Of a stretch of DNA of 64,000 nt, positions 1 to 14,045 are shown one piece after another (the first letter of the stretch is position 1; every line of letters starts with the position of its first letter). Under the pieces are notes generated by a model, which did not search any database, was not told the DNA's origin, and saw nothing but the letters and a program-made list of their open reading frames with translations. The position numbers and the translations under genes were made by a program. The stretch is taken from contig JAOVVO010000121.1 of NCBI GenBank assembly GCA_028564675.1, positions 90,551 through 154,550 on the forward strand. Direction: 5' to 3'. Origin of the DNA: Onchocerca lupi. Taxonomy: Eukaryota > Nematoda > Chromadorea > Rhabditida > Onchocercidae.

Positions 1-3000
1 GTAGCAAGTCAAAGAAATGAACTGAATTCATTGAGATCAAAGAAAATTTGAAAGGTTTGTGATCTTAAAAAGGAAGATGATCGAGTTCTACGACTACCAA
101 CTAAAGTGATTATTTTTTCATTAAAATACTGTTATTTGCATCAGAAAATTTCGTGTCCTTTAAAAAAATCCTTTTTCAGAAATAATAAATGTTATAACCT
201 TGAAAACTAGGCTGTAACTATGTTCTATTAGCAAGCCTACACATTTTTTTGGTTTAGCAGGAGAACGAAATCATCTAATCATTAATTCATTAATATCAAT
301 ATTACTGATACTTATAAACACAATACGATTCTCCTTATATCACCAAAGTGCAACCCTTCTCTCCATAATTGTACATCCAATTTTTTTTAAATCTTTCATA
401 CTGCTACTTATGTTTCTATATTATTTAATTGAAGAAAATTTATGGTCCAAGTCAGAAATGCTTCGGAGTAAATTGAAGAGTACTATCTGTAAATTTAATT
501 TATTACTCCGTAAATTTAACAAAATTAGTATAATGTATTAGTAAAGCAGCTGAAAAAAAATTTTTATTTTAGGGGCTTGGATAGCAACAAAAAATCTTCA
601 TTTTTGCATTAAAATCACTTCATGAACGACCAAACATAACTTGAAGGCATCAATGCATATTACCAAGTATATAATTACCATCGTAGCATTCGGATACTTG
701 TTGGTTTTTCTCTACTCCTAATTTAAGCAGAAAAACCCGAGAAAGCGAACGAAAAACTTATTCTCAGCAACTCGCAGAAGCAATATACAATTTCAGCACA
801 GTAAATAGCATTTTCTTTTTTTTTTTTTTTTTGAAGTTATCCGAATTTAAAGCTGAAAAATTGCAGCAAACGCAATACAATGAAATGATACGAAAGTAGG
901 CATAAAATTCATGAATTTTGAGCATATGGAAGCCGTGAAAAATTTCAGCGTGTTTTTCGAATAATTTGCTTTTCAAGATTTTTCAAAATGCAAAATGAAA
1001 TTCTTCTTATAGGAATAAAGGTGTGTGATGGTACATAAAATATTCTGTTTGACCGGCAATTGCAGTAAAGATCATGCATTGCTAGGCTATGCCGTACTTT
1101 TTGTTTTTTGCGTTGTACAAATAGCACACAAGATGATTCACATGAAGTTCATGGCACTTTCTGGAATTTCGTATATTTCCCAAAAGATATTTGGGATGAT
1201 AGAATTCCTATTTTTAGCACGCTTTTGTCTGCCATATGATTATAATTGGTTTTATCAGTAAAACTATCAGCACACAGACAATTTCATATTCTTCATCCAA
1301 TATTTATTGTTCTAATATCACCTAAGCAAATTTTTTTGATCAATAAAAAATGTGCAGATTTTTTTAAATAGAAAAGTTGTTACTAATTTCGCCATAATCA
1401 GCATTATTTATTTCTTTGTTTCTATAATAATTCAGTGAAACTGAATAAATGTATTTCCTCAATAATTTTCAAAATTATTTATTTCGAAGATGCCTATATA
1501 TATATATATTTTTTTTATAGTTTTGAATTTTCCGTACTATTAAAACTACTATTATTAAACATTAAAATTTTAGAAAGTATGAGTGGATAATTTATTAAGA
1601 AAGAGAACGATTGTATTCATTGGCTGGGAAAAAACAAACGCCAAGAAGATATGAATTGCCTTTCCAAGTGTCAGTCATTTTCAGGCATAAATTTGTTTTT
1701 GAAGTTAGACTATTGAGAGGCCTTTTACTATTTTTTAGAATTACGTTTTGTAACATTATAAAGCATCAATTATCGCAAGTCAACTATTATTTGAAAATTT
1801 TGTTAAAACAGTTATATCTGATATTTCTAGCTAATAAAATGAAAAATATGTCGTTTTATCGATACTTGTGACCTACGTAAAATTATAACATATTTCTATT
1901 AAATCAAGCTTTTATGCAATTAAACCAATGTTGAATCAAGCTAACTGGGAATCAACTTCTGAAATACCCATTAATGTAGCAATGTCTTTCAAAATTTTAG
2001 AAACAGAGAGAACTGGTACGTCTTTACTTCTCGAATAATTTGTGTCAAGAGATCATGATTTGATCCAAAAGTGATATATACCATAACATCCTTATAGAAC
2101 ATGATGCAGAAATTAACTTATTAAAAGATAATTCAAGGCCAACTTTCATGAATCTTACCTAGAACCACATCCAATGAACAATTGAGTTACCATTGAAAGA
2201 TTGGGTCGTACTGCTACTAATCATAGAATCTGAAAAGTGTATTATTTATAAATTCTGGGCTAAAAAAGTGAAACAAACAAATTGATGGTAGTTGTAAAAC
2301 AATCGCAGTCGAGCAGCTGCAGTTTATGAAAAATTGGTGGGTTTGAATTTTTCGAGTAAATTAACTAATGGGCGTAAAAAAGTTTTTACGAATGGGAAGC
2401 AATCAGCTTCTCGCATCAATCATGAACGATCCAGTGCCCCGTAGTCAAGGTGAAGAAACGTGTTTCTCCCTCACATCGCATTCCTCTCTATTATCCTCTC
2501 CCTTCAAACACTATACATAAAATTAAGGATCTCAAAAAAATTAATGATAAAATTAAGAATTAGGAACACTTTAATTCAAACGTTAGTAATTAAATTCAAC
2601 AAGAGAAAAAGAAGTGATTGTTTTCAAGATGCACAGTTCTCCTTTGGTAGGAAGCAGTTGCATAATAAAAATTGGATTTTAGTATTGATCGCTGAAACGA
2701 TATTATTCGCATACTTGGAAAAGGGATTAGTTGCTGTAGGTGAAGGGAGAAGAAGAAGTTAAGATGATAAATGCTAAACTTGGAGGTACGCTTTTGTTAA
2801 TCAATATTAACAAAACCTTTTGTTGCTTTCGAGTGAGTATAATATCAAAAAAAAGTGGCTGAATTGTTATGAAAATTTTTCTAATGATTTCTTACATGAA
2901 CTCAACGCTGGACATTATGGATTCAACAAAGCGACGCTATTGACTTTAGACGTCTACTCTGCCTGGATAAAGCGGGTGATCGAGTTCTTATTTTGCTTAA

Positions 3001-4862
3001 TTGCATTTGTGTGGAGCTTGAAGTATCTAAGCTTATAAAGAGCAGGTTTTAGCTTTTCGATACTGGAATCAAACTGCTTTAACTGCAAAAAACCCAGTCT
3101 TTGCTAAGAGTCGTCAAAGAAATTTTTAAATTGATAGTTGGGATCAAGATATGGTCAATTTTCTCAAACATAATTAATCTTGCTTGCAAACTTGAATGAC
3201 TTGAATAATTGTTACTTCATTTGAAAATTAGGCTTAGCTTCTTAGCCTAATGACTGGAATAAAAAAAAATTGTCGCATAGATAAGTTTCCGGCACTGCAA
3301 AGAACCATGTATCAACTACTCTGGCAAATCAGCAAAGGTGCAGCAAACAACCAAGTTAACCAAAACGAGTGAAGCACATAAATTATGTGGGAACATTGTT
3401 TCCTATGCGATTCTCCATCATGTAAATTATCTTTTTCATTACACATTATCAACTATCTCATGAGGTATCTTGTTTTATGTCCATCCCGTAATGCAGCAAC
3501 AATCCCCTCTTTCCAGATAAAAAGCTTCAGAGACATGGAAAATTAAAAGGGAGGATACAGTCGATTACATGCCATGAAATCATGGATGAAACCAGGCTTG
3601 AAAGACGCAATTCAACCTGTTATTTAACAAAAACCTTACGTAGCAATATCCTAGCTAAAATACACTTCTTATCTTTGGTTAGATATTACTTCTATAAGCA
3701 GCTTACAGGAAAAGAAACAAACGCAATACGAAGCAAAACTTGCTCCTTCTACTCTTTTTTTCTAATTTCTTATGACTGCACACCGTTCTGTTCATATACA
3801 GAGAAACAGTGTGTCAATGAAGACAAACGAATTTCTCAACCTCTATTAAGGAACTGAACATATGGCGGCAAAAATGGAGTAAATGGAATATCTGAATATG
3901 CTATCCTTCAAATGTCCCTAAAGTGTAAGTTTCTGATTTTTTCAAATATTTGATCAGATGGATTCAAATGTAATCTCAGCAACGATTCATTACAAAGTAA
4001 TCAGCTACCCTGCGAATATGCAGAAATAATTTCTAGAACTTCATAATAACAATGCACAAAAACACCATTTTAAATAACAAAGACAATTCTTAATTACAGA
4101 ATGGAATTGATTGAAAAAAATACAAGATTCATCAAGAACAAGACACAAAAAATGAAAAGCACAGCTACAAAAATTATTAATATGCACTGGCGAAATTCTT
4201 CAAGGCATGAAAATTCCATAACTTTTAAAATTCACACTGGCACTTCGATAACATGTAATTTGCAAGGAAAAAAGTGTCCTCTGAAAATATATGAAAGCAA
4301 AAAAAAACCAATCTGGTAACATGTTATATACACAGACACATTGTGATACAGTCGACCTATTCACACAAAAAGAAACCTATTAATTGTGAATAAATAATCA
4401 ACGAATGAAAATACAAATCTATGAGAATCGGTGAATTCAGGAGGCTAACATTTACTGCTTTGCATTATCACATGTGAATTAAATTACATATCATACAAAA
4501 AGCCAAAAAAAAAAAAAAAAAATGAAACAAAGAAATATTTTCAGGAATGATGGTTTTGCGCATAGAAATGCACACGAGGTTTAAAAGTTTTTAAAAAAAT
4601 ACAATAAAACTCATGAATTTCCATGTCACTATAATGACACATTCTTTCTTCCTGCATGTTCCCACAAACTAGTTTCAGCATACCAATTTGTCGGAAAATA
4701 AGAAATATATTAAAAGATCAGTGTCAATCTAATCTTGGTGAGAACGGAATAAACTGCTATCTGTTTTCACAAATAAGACCACAAATGACATGGGCACTGC
4801 TCTAAGAATGATAAAAATCTTTGGTTATATAAATAACAGAATTTTAAACAGTAAGGACAGCA
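1..4862. other. Gene-free stretch, possibly 3' flank of the zinc-finger gene
   Basis: No convincing exon chain was found on either strand. Open frames here are short, low in complexity and lack paired splice sites that would join them. The stretch holds A/T homopolymers (about 815-832 and 4507-4522) and a short TA run near 1496-1510. Part of it could be the 3' untranslated region of the minus-strand zinc-finger gene that stops at 4863, but no clear AATAAA on the minus strand was recognised close to the stop. Confidence 0.4.
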
Positions 4863-7800
4863 TTAGCAGCTATGATCGGAACTGATAACATGTGTTGTGA
4901 ACATATATTTATCGCCGCAACCATGACCGCACAGGTTACACTTCCAAGGATCTGAATCAGAATGCAATCCTTTATGCAAAAGATACAACGTCTGATCCAT
5001 AAAAATCATTCCACAATGCATGCATTCCTAAAAATGATTCAAATTACACATGAATAAAGTTTGGAAATTATAAGAATAAGGTTCCTTTACATTCAAAGAC
5101 ACTGGGAGATATTAAAAATAATACAGTTTAAAAAAATTAACCTGCTGCTCTTTGTCCCCACCTTCACCATCGGTAGCACTACTACTTCCGCTATCAACTG
5201 AGGGGGAATGAGACTGATCTTCCGTGTTCTCACTGCCAGCATTACTAGTTCGTGTCCATAACTGCTGCAGTGCTGTTTCCGGCTTTATGTCCTGAAACAT
5301 GAGTCTGGTTGATGGCGAGAAATTGGGACCACAAGAACAATCATGATGGTTATCATTCTAATTTATTTCCAGCGCTTTTCAAAAGCATATTACCGTAATA
5401 AGTGTTGGGGTGTTGACACTTGATAAAGACAATAACCATTCTTCACTTGTCATACCATATCCCGTCTGAAAGATGAAGTTATGTGAAGAAAGTTATACTG
5501 CAAAATATTTCACAGTATGAAACAGGAAGAAGCTGGATCTTGAAAAAGCCCTTAGAGCTTTTTTTGAGAATTCTTTACCTGTTCATAATCCATACATCGA
5601 GACATATCATCGTTAATGAATGGTTTCATGGATTCCTGTTTAATAAATTTCAGTTGTTCCTGAATAGCGGCAACGATATTTTGCGCATTTGCTCGCCGTT
5701 GTTTCTTGGATACTGGTGACGTAAACGAATATATGTCCTTTATACTATTCTCAGATTTGGGTTTCATTGGCGATGTTACAATAATACTTGATGTCTGAAA
5801 TAGTTACAAGCTGAAAGATGACTACCTTATCCAAGAAAATTAAAAATAAAAGACATTTCGAATCACGGAATTTTGGATATACTGCTCACTTCGAGTGTAC
5901 GGCTTCAAAAAATTAATTTATTCTACAGTTCTCTCTTACGAAAATCTTATCCCAAAGTCTGCCATATTATCGAAAACCATCATAGATTTAGTGAATAAAC
6001 GATTAGAGCACTCCATCAATTACACAGCATCTAAGCTCGACTTATCGATCGAACTAAACAACAAAAACCGTCCGAGAATGTTATATGTTCCAGCATTGTT
6101 TGAATCTACTGAAGCAATAAATCCATTACATTTCGCACTAACCTACTACTTCTTTTCTTCCTGAAAAATGAGATCTAAACTTTTTCTGAAGCTTCGAAAT
6201 CAGAAGATTAAGAAGACTATTTCTTTCCTACCTGAAAATATTTGAGACCCGAACTTTTAATTTCAGAAGCTTTAGACTTACGTCACCCTCATCATGTTTT
6301 GTTTGATAGTGCAACAAAAGTCGCCGCGAGTTCGCAAACAATAGTGAGCATCGTTTACATGATGCAGGAGTTGATGGTGCAATGGCATGCGCTTCGTCTA
6401 GATGTGTTCGTAAGCTTGCATGTTGACTGAACTGCTTATCACAAAGGGCAACTGGACAATCAAAATCAGCACCTGTTTTTATATGGGTCATCGAATGTTC
6501 TTGCATCTAAATTATATTATAGTTAATCGAAAGATATGTTGGTTATTAAGCAAAATGACGAAAAATTTAAAAAATTTTTTTCATGACTGAAAAAGTCATT
6601 CAACACTTCTAAAAATTGACAAATTCAGCAGCATAAAATGTCTGCGCCGTGCAGTGTATCATCTAATAACACCTTAGTGCAAGCTACGTTTTAACAGTAT
6701 TTTTCGAATTTTGAAAAATTCAATGTGCAAACCTGATCTTTCCGAAAAAATTTTTTTAGGCAGTACCGACACTGATACGGTTTAACGCCTGTGTGCCGCA
6801 TTCGGTGACGATGCATGTTTGCTTTCTGGCTGAATTGCATGTGGCAAATATCACATTGATACATTTGTCCCTGATGGCGTTCATGTGCATCCTGTAAAAC
6901 TTTAGAATTATAAATGATCAAATATTGAGGGCTTTTTGAAAACTCTGAAAGGATTAAAAACAAAAACAGTGACATCAGAAGCTACAGTCACGAAATCAGA
7001 TATGGACACTTTATTGTATCTGGAGTGGTAATAATACGTATTGTCTAAAAACAATACAGCATATCCGAAACTTGCAGACAAGTCAAGTAGACGATTTAAT
7101 ATGCTGTTTTATCGGGTCGAATGATTTGAACCATCTAAAGCTTAATCAGCAGATGATCAAATGTAACACCTATTGGCCTATCTTAGCATATAGCTATGGC
7201 AAAATTCCATGATACTCTTACTAATAACAACACAATTTTGATAATGTTAAATATTGAGACTCAGTGAGTTTATATTTCATATGGAATTTGAAAAAGACAT
7301 TTCTTAGGTCAATAAATTTAAATTGAAAATTTCTTCATTATAAATCAAGATGAAATTAGTAGAGCAATAAATAAGACAGATTTGCCTTTAATGTAGACCT
7401 AATTCTTCACTTTCACCAAAACTTAGAAGATCAAAATGCATTTTTTTTCTTTTCTTTTTTGCATTGATTGCAAGGAAAAACAGACTTACAATTAATTCAG
7501 TAGTTTAGAAATTAGAAAAATGACCAATAGGCAAGAAATATGTCAAATTAACGTAACAGCATCAGGCAAATAAAAACACAGAGATTTCAAGCCTTAAAAT
7601 AAAAAACGAGATCGTTTACTTGAATTCGAACAGTACAGAAAAAAGGAAGCGCGAAGCATGAGATCTAGCATAAGGAACTTTTACGACAGAAATTCCCATC
7701 CTTCAAGAAAATGGAAATCTGTTAAAGATTTAAAAAATGTTACCCTGAAAATAAAATAATGAAAGCTAACCAGATGACTTTTCATGTGCTGCGACATGCA

Positions 7801-8954
7801 GGTTTCAAAATTGCAGTGAGGACAAACGTGCATAGTTTTGCTGCTGCTGTTGGTAGTGGTAGTAGTGGTGGTAGTAGCAGTTATTTTGGAGGTGCTATTA
7901 TTACCGGAGACTGGTGGTGAAGAGGCGGTCGCCGGAGAGAACTGCTCGGGGGATGACAGGTTCAGCGTCGATGACAACTCGTCCAAATCCTCGTTCCATT
8001 CCTGAAAAATTGTATCACCTTCCATCCCACAATAAACGCATCTAACTAACTGGTTATCCAATCCTCGTAATCACCAAATCACTACACAAAATCGAGATAC
8101 AACAAAGAGCTCATATGGAAAGCACATCCCTTCATATATTTCTCCAATCCACTGTTCACCTTGATCCGAAATATTCCTTTTTCCTTCTCCAAACATCAAA
8201 TATATCGTAATCCTTTGATTTCCAAAATCAAAAATTCTACAAAAGCATCCCTATTCCTGAGTTAAAGTATATTCCAATTCTGAACAAGTTTAAAACAAAA
8301 CTTCCACATAAAACATTAGCGTTCCGAATCTGTTAAATGCGTTATAAGAAATTCCCCGACGATCTCTTGCTAAAGAACAACAGTGATAAACAACAATTCT
8401 TAACGATTATTCACCAATTAGCATCGTTGAGAAAAGAACTATACAAAAGATAAGCTTCACAGCAATTTTTCACTAATGCTGCCTATATTTTCAAACTTTG
8501 TGTTTAAGTTCGTAAAGCCACTTTCGCATATACAGAGAATGGAAGAAAAGAGAGTTCGAACGGAACGGAAAAAATATTGCCAATCTTCTACGTAACATAC
8601 TCAATAACTCGAGAAGTTTCCATGATGCAAGAGTCAAGGTATTCAAGAACTTGAAATTTGAAATTTCTTTCACCCAGCTACATTCCTACCACAATTAAAC
8701 AGCAAACATGAAAATATTGTCTTAGGACGATTGAAGAAAAGCTATTTCAACAAAAAGTGGAATCATCGCATATTCTTATTAAAAAAAAAAAAAAAACCAA
8801 TGCATTATAACAAAAGAGAAACCTGCCGACTACTAGTATTTGTGGTAGTATGATGTCGCTCACTTTCGTGCTGCTCAATGTGCTCCTTGAAATCAGCGAA
8901 ATTATTTGTCATAAAGCCGCACTGAGTGCAAGCATTCATATCCTCCATCGTCAT
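4863..8954 (-). CDS. C2H2 zinc-finger transcription factor, Hunchback/Ikaros-like
   Basis: A nuclear DNA-binding protein is inferred. Exons in order on the minus strand are 8954-8823, 8001-7771, 6891-6733, 6506-6282, 5794-5579, 5465-5394, 5291-5142 and 5027-4863 (stop TAA). All seven introns are phase 0 with GT-AG borders, giving 449 residues from the ATG at 8954. Eight C2H2 fingers are seen: about residues 9-29, 104-125, 133-153, 161-181, 190-215, 224-244, 397-417 and 425-447. Finger 2 (CPHC...) is split by an intron. Finger 4 follows a TGVKPYQC linker. The last two fingers (ECMHCGMIF..., KCNLCGHGC...) are separated from the rest by a Ser-rich, charged linker and match the layout of the Hunchback/Ikaros C-terminal dimerisation pair. 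A Thr/Ser run sits near residues 85-100. The nearest C. elegans relatives are probably the ztf-16/ehn-3 or hbl-1 type; which one is not settled. The ATG lies directly after an acceptor (TTTGCAG), so it may be a trans-spliced start or an internal exon of a longer gene. Confidence 0.88.
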
Positions 8955-10618
8955 CTGCAAATCAAATCATTTATTTTCTTATTAAACCTCACTGAATCAC
9001 TGATAATGGACGATATGGACGAAACTATTTGATTATCTGAGTCTATCTCTAGTATTTCTTATGGTATATACCGTTAATCCATCAATATGCGATCATTCTT
9101 CTTAATGCGGAACAGCGTTTATAACTACTTCGAATCAAAATTAAATTAAACGACGAATACACTTTGATACAGTAGGACCATTAGGATAGTGGAGTCACTA
9201 CTGGGATATGGAGTGATCCTGATAATCCAGAAGTTATCATTACCCCTGTTTCACTAGGACAATGTAGCAATCTTCGTATAATAGAACGATAACAAAATAA
9301 AATGAAATTTGTTTTTCAAATACGAGTTATAGAAGATCACTATCACGAGTCAATCAACATAGCATAGGTATTGTAATCACACATCAACTGCGATCAATTT
9401 GATATTTAATTACTCCATTCCATTTGATTGTAAATACAGATGTAGAAAAACAAAAAATTAGAGAAGTTTTGCTAATTAATACGAAGCGGTAAAAATACGT
9501 TCATCATTATCTTTATTTATACATTCATTCCAACAATAATAATATCGCACTTTAAAAGCACATAATTATTAATTACACCATCTTACTGGCGTTCTCATTC
9601 AAGTGAGGCTGACGCCTGGATGCTTTCTGGGATGATTTAACGAACTGCGCATAAACTGATCTTGTAAATTAATACTACATTCGCAAAATGCGCATCTCGT
9701 CAAATATCAATGTACACATGTAGGCAAAAGGCGAAAGCTGATCTCAATAGATATTTTTATGTGGCAAATGAGACTGATACTAGAATTCGATATTAGCCAC
9801 AAAAGTATATTTACTTTGTACAATATTCAGTAAATCCAAATGTGAAACTATGTTTTGAAACAGAATAAGTAATGTCTAAATGTAAACAGAAATGAAGATG
9901 GATCTCTTAAAAACTTAAAAAAAGGCTCCATATAAGACATTATTAGCTGGATAAACAAGGTTCTAAAGGGAAGGCATCATTCTTATAAATACCATCATCT
10001 TGCTGCACTCAAAAGTAAAAAGTTCCTTTGAGAGAGAATCTGCTAAGATGATTCAGAAAAATAATATTTCTTGGATGACTTGATTATTATTGTTGCCTGT
10101 GTGCAGTTTATTTCAGATTAGTGTCCTAATTAATTCATTTGCTGTTAATGCCTAATCAAAAAATCTCTCATCATGACTAAAAAGGGTTCCGCATAATGTG
10201 TGATGTTTCAGTTTCGTCCCCAATGCGTAATGAACGAGGTGAATCTGCACCCTAACAACCAGAACCTGCAACTAGCTCGCTTTACATAACTAATTAAATT
10301 CCTTACCATTTGGGAGCTTAATCAGACTACTTTGGAAATCAGAGAAAATTGGTCACGGTGCATTTCAAAAAAGCGTTATGTGAAGCCAGAATAAGGTAGA
10401 AATAGAAATGAAAGAAGAATGTTGATCAGATCTGGAAATTTGTTTAAAATTCTGCAAACTTTAATGAGATTAAATTCAATTTGCAACACAAAGTGCAATG
10501 GTATTAACATCAAAAATATCGCTGTTATCATTTGAGGTAATTTCATATTACTGCAACATAATAATAGCGCCTTGAAATTCAGTACGTTTTATAATTTAAT
10601 ACGAAAAGATAGGGAATG

Positions 10619-10659
<41 letters not shown>

Positions 10660-13600
10660 AAGAAAAAATGGAGATGCTAGTAGTGAAGGTCGGAAAACTG
10701 TTCGGAAGGCCAATCGAGAAAGGTGACCTTGATTTCGTATTTGTGGCCGCAGATTCTTACTTGGTGATGCACTCTCTCCACTCTCACCTTTATGAAGAGG
10801 TATGTTGACCGTCTTATTTGCATTTCTCTCGGTCCACTTGTTACCGTCCCAAACTCTTCCTCTTATCTTCTAAAAGGCAAATCCCGTTCTTGAAGATAGG
10901 AGAGATCGATGAAAATGAAGGAAGTACTACTTTCCTGGCTGGTTGAGACAAATGGACAACAGAATAAAGCTAAAAATCGTTTTGAGGAGAATAACGATTA
11001 AACAATAGCAGGCTGAGTTGACGACTGTCAAACAAAAGAATTACGTGGTGGAGTAGCTTGGAGTTATCTATAGTGGACAACATGGTGGACAACGGACAAA
11101 CAAGCAGACAACCGATTGTAATAGTAGTAATAGTAGAAATAGAAGTACTTCAACTCAATCCAAAACTTCCTCAACTTCAACAATACCACTACCTTAAGAA
11201 CAGGACAGAACAGTCCCTCACGATTCCAAACAACCGCCATCCAACAAACAAATAAACGCAATAATCATCGTCAAAATGGTCATCTTACTGCCTCCACTTA
11301 CTACTATGCAAATTTCATTTGATTTTCTTTTCCACTATTTTCAGGACTTTATCTTCCTATATAGAAAGTTTTAAATTGAAAATGTATGGATATTCAAAGA
11401 TCTCTAGCTAAAGAATTTAATACCATGCAGAAACTTTATGATGACAGAGGAAGTATTTTGCAAAATGAAAGCAAGAATTCCTTTCAGCACATAGCATCCA
11501 AAACAGATTCTGAGGGAAACGGTACTAAGAAACTTAAGTAAAACAGCAAATGAATCATTCTTCATTTCTTCCCACTCTGCTTAGCAATAATTTGTACCGA
11601 TATCGGGAAACACTGCCCATGAATCACAATACAAAATAATCGGAATATCAGAAACCAGATGTAGTGAGAAGCGTAGCAGTGACCAGGTTTTTGAGAAACT
11701 TCTCACCACTACCATAAATAAATCGGTGGATTTGGAAATTCTTCACGACCCTCTTCGATGCGAAGATATTTGGAACTCGAGCGATCAGAAAGCCAAAAAA
11801 AAAAAGGAAGAGACAAGCTGTGCGCAACAGTAAAGTTCGTTTTATTTGACAAATTGATGTTTTTGTTAGCAAAATATGGGAGCAAATTAAATCCCGTTCA
11901 TGTAGTGCAAGGCAAGTGAGGAGAGCAATTAAAACATAAAAAGAATAATTCCGGATAAGAAGAAAATGAGTTATCAAAAAGTCTCAAGATGCAAAATGCA
12001 AATTACACATACTAATTACAGATTCGTGAAAAAACTTGTGTACTGCTCGCAGATTGTTAAGATTGAGAATGTGTAAGCAACTTAAATACCTGATGAAGCT
12101 GGTCGTTTCTGAAGGCGAAGAAAGAAGAACTGGGAAAAAGCGATAGATGGAGAGATGTAACTTTGAAATGTAGGAAACATCGATGATTTGATTATAAGTG
12201 ATGCAGATAAATAAATATGGATATAAGGAGTAATAAGTCAAATGAATAAATATTTTTGTATATATATAGATGGATATATTGGGGGGAGAGTGGAATGTAA
12301 CAGACTGATAATGGAAGAGGGAGAGGATTTCAAAGCAGGTCTGAATGGTTGCAAACACCGTAATCCGGATGTGTGTGTATATGATGTGTATGTTCGGTGG
12401 TGATGTATTGGACGTCGATCTCTGTTAACAGATAACAACAAGCTATATGCGCGACGGCTCAACACCCCGGGTACCCTTCTTGGGCAGACAATGTCCCCGC
12501 CCGGTGTTTTCATGCCGTGCCCTGCCGTCCCCTCCCTGCACCACCACCAGTCCGTCGTGCAGTCCTCCCTTTAGCAACTCGTCTGCTTGTTTACTCCAAC
12601 CAGTTACACCGTTTGGGAAGCAAAGTGAAGGAAACGATCAGTCGTAATCCACACCTTTATCATTACTACTACTACCACTACTATTCAATTTCCTCCTTTC
12701 CCATACTCCTCCTAGTAGATGCTATGTCTATGCTCATATCCGCTTGTTACTCATTCCAAGACTTCCAGTTAATTTGTCACGTATCTGTCCCGCGCACGTG
12801 CTACACAAAACAAAAATTGGATTTCAGTGCAGGTCAACTAGTATACGTAGTTGCCGTTAATTAATTATGTACTCAATGAGACATCATGCTATATCTATAA
12901 TGAAACTTTAAGCTTCTCTTTACTTAAAATAAACCTAGTCCAGAGCCATACGCTTCATCAGAAACATTAAATAGATAAATCTTAATTACAGAAAATGGAA
13001 AGATGTAATATCAATAGTAGTCTAAATATACAGATATTAAGATTACGATAAGATAGGCTGAAATGAAGCTATTTAAATAAAAAAATGAATCTTATCCGAA
13101 AAAAAAAATTTAACACTGAAACCTCAAGCATCGAAGATCGGAAAGAATAAAGAGAATATAAATATGAAAGAATTGCAAAATGTAACAAAAATGACAGAGA
13201 CTTACTTTACGTATCTTTAATTGAAATATATCAAAATGACAGTCGATTAACGATTCCACGACTCGTACACTTATACCTGTACTCAGTATTCTGGCTCACT
13301 TTTAGATACGTAAAAAGCGAGAAGGCAGGAATCAGCCCGGTTGAAAAACGCCGTGACTGCTATCTATGAGTAAATCCTGTAAGATTTTTCCAAATTAAAT
13401 GTCTTAAAAAAAAAAAAAAAAAAAAAACAAAAACAAAAAAAAAACGTAAATAATCTTAAGCATACAAACGAACAATGTCGCAACCGATATGTTGATATAT
13501 GGCGATATCAGTTCAAAATATAGAAATTCGGAAATAGTGACTATCGAAATCCGTCTTTGGAACATTGTAAAACTGGGATGGGGAATGAGTTATACCTAAG

Positions 13601-13781
13601 ATGTCTGAAATAATCGTAATGTGTCACAAATATAGCTCAGATATTTGGACAAGACAGATTAGGTCATTCGAAGAATGCAGAATTCAAATGACAAGTTAAA
13701 TTCTCTTCAACAATCGGTAGTGCGAATTCGTTATCTTGAACGATTAAGGTAAAAAAAGTAATTTTCAATACAAACTTACAG
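8955..13781. other. Upstream or intronic DNA of the zinc-finger gene
   Basis: No exon chain was established. The stretch includes a long poly-A tract (about 10619-10657) and a GC-richer island around 12440-12560. On the minus strand that island has a short ATG-led frame (MKTPGGDIVCPRR...) ending beside a possible GTACCC donor in phase 0. It could be promoter DNA or an alternative first exon of the zinc-finger gene; the evidence is weak. Confidence 0.35.
10619..10657. repeat. Poly-A homopolymer
   Basis: An uninterrupted run of about 38 A residues, followed by A-rich sequence with scattered G. No retroelement body is visible on its 5' side, so it is annotated as a simple repeat. Confidence 0.9.
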
Positions 13782-13790
13782 ATCGAAAAT

Positions 13791-14045
13791 ATGAGTACCA
13801 ACAGCATTGCGATGAAAGAAAAGGGTGTGTGGAAATCTGAAACGTATCAGAATGAGGTAAGTATACTTATTGAATAAAAGTTATGGACGATACAAAAAAT
13901 CAGTTCAATCGAAGTTAAACTTTATTTGCAGGAGATTTTGGAGGATTGTTTAGATTTTCTGCTCAAGGAAATGAAATGTGTTTTTGAAAATGTGAATAAA
14001 ATTGGTCAGAAATTAATAAAAAAAAGAAAAAAAAAAAGTTGTTAA
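13791..14045 (+). CDS. Small two-exon gene, 59-residue protein of unknown function
   Basis: The acceptor ACTTACAG ends at 13781 and the ATG is at 13791. Exon 1 runs to 13856 (donor GTAAGT at 13857). Exon 2 runs from 13932 (acceptor TTTGCAG) to the TAA at 14043-14045. The join is phase 0 and open throughout, giving 59 residues. The N-terminus is short and polar (MSTNSIAMKEKG). The middle (EILEDCLDFLLKEMKCVF) looks like an amphipathic helix with two Cys. The tail is strongly basic (KLIKKRKKKSC). No signal peptide or membrane segment is seen. The acceptor just before the ATG suits spliced-leader addition or an upstream non-coding exon. I do not recognise the family. The poly-A-rich 3' part could instead be where a longer exon splices on, so the C-terminus is the least certain part. 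Confidence 0.5.

Noticed and set aside
11058..11261. Overlapping frames on both strands
   Set aside because: Low-complexity sequence, no splice signals that link to other exons, no motif.
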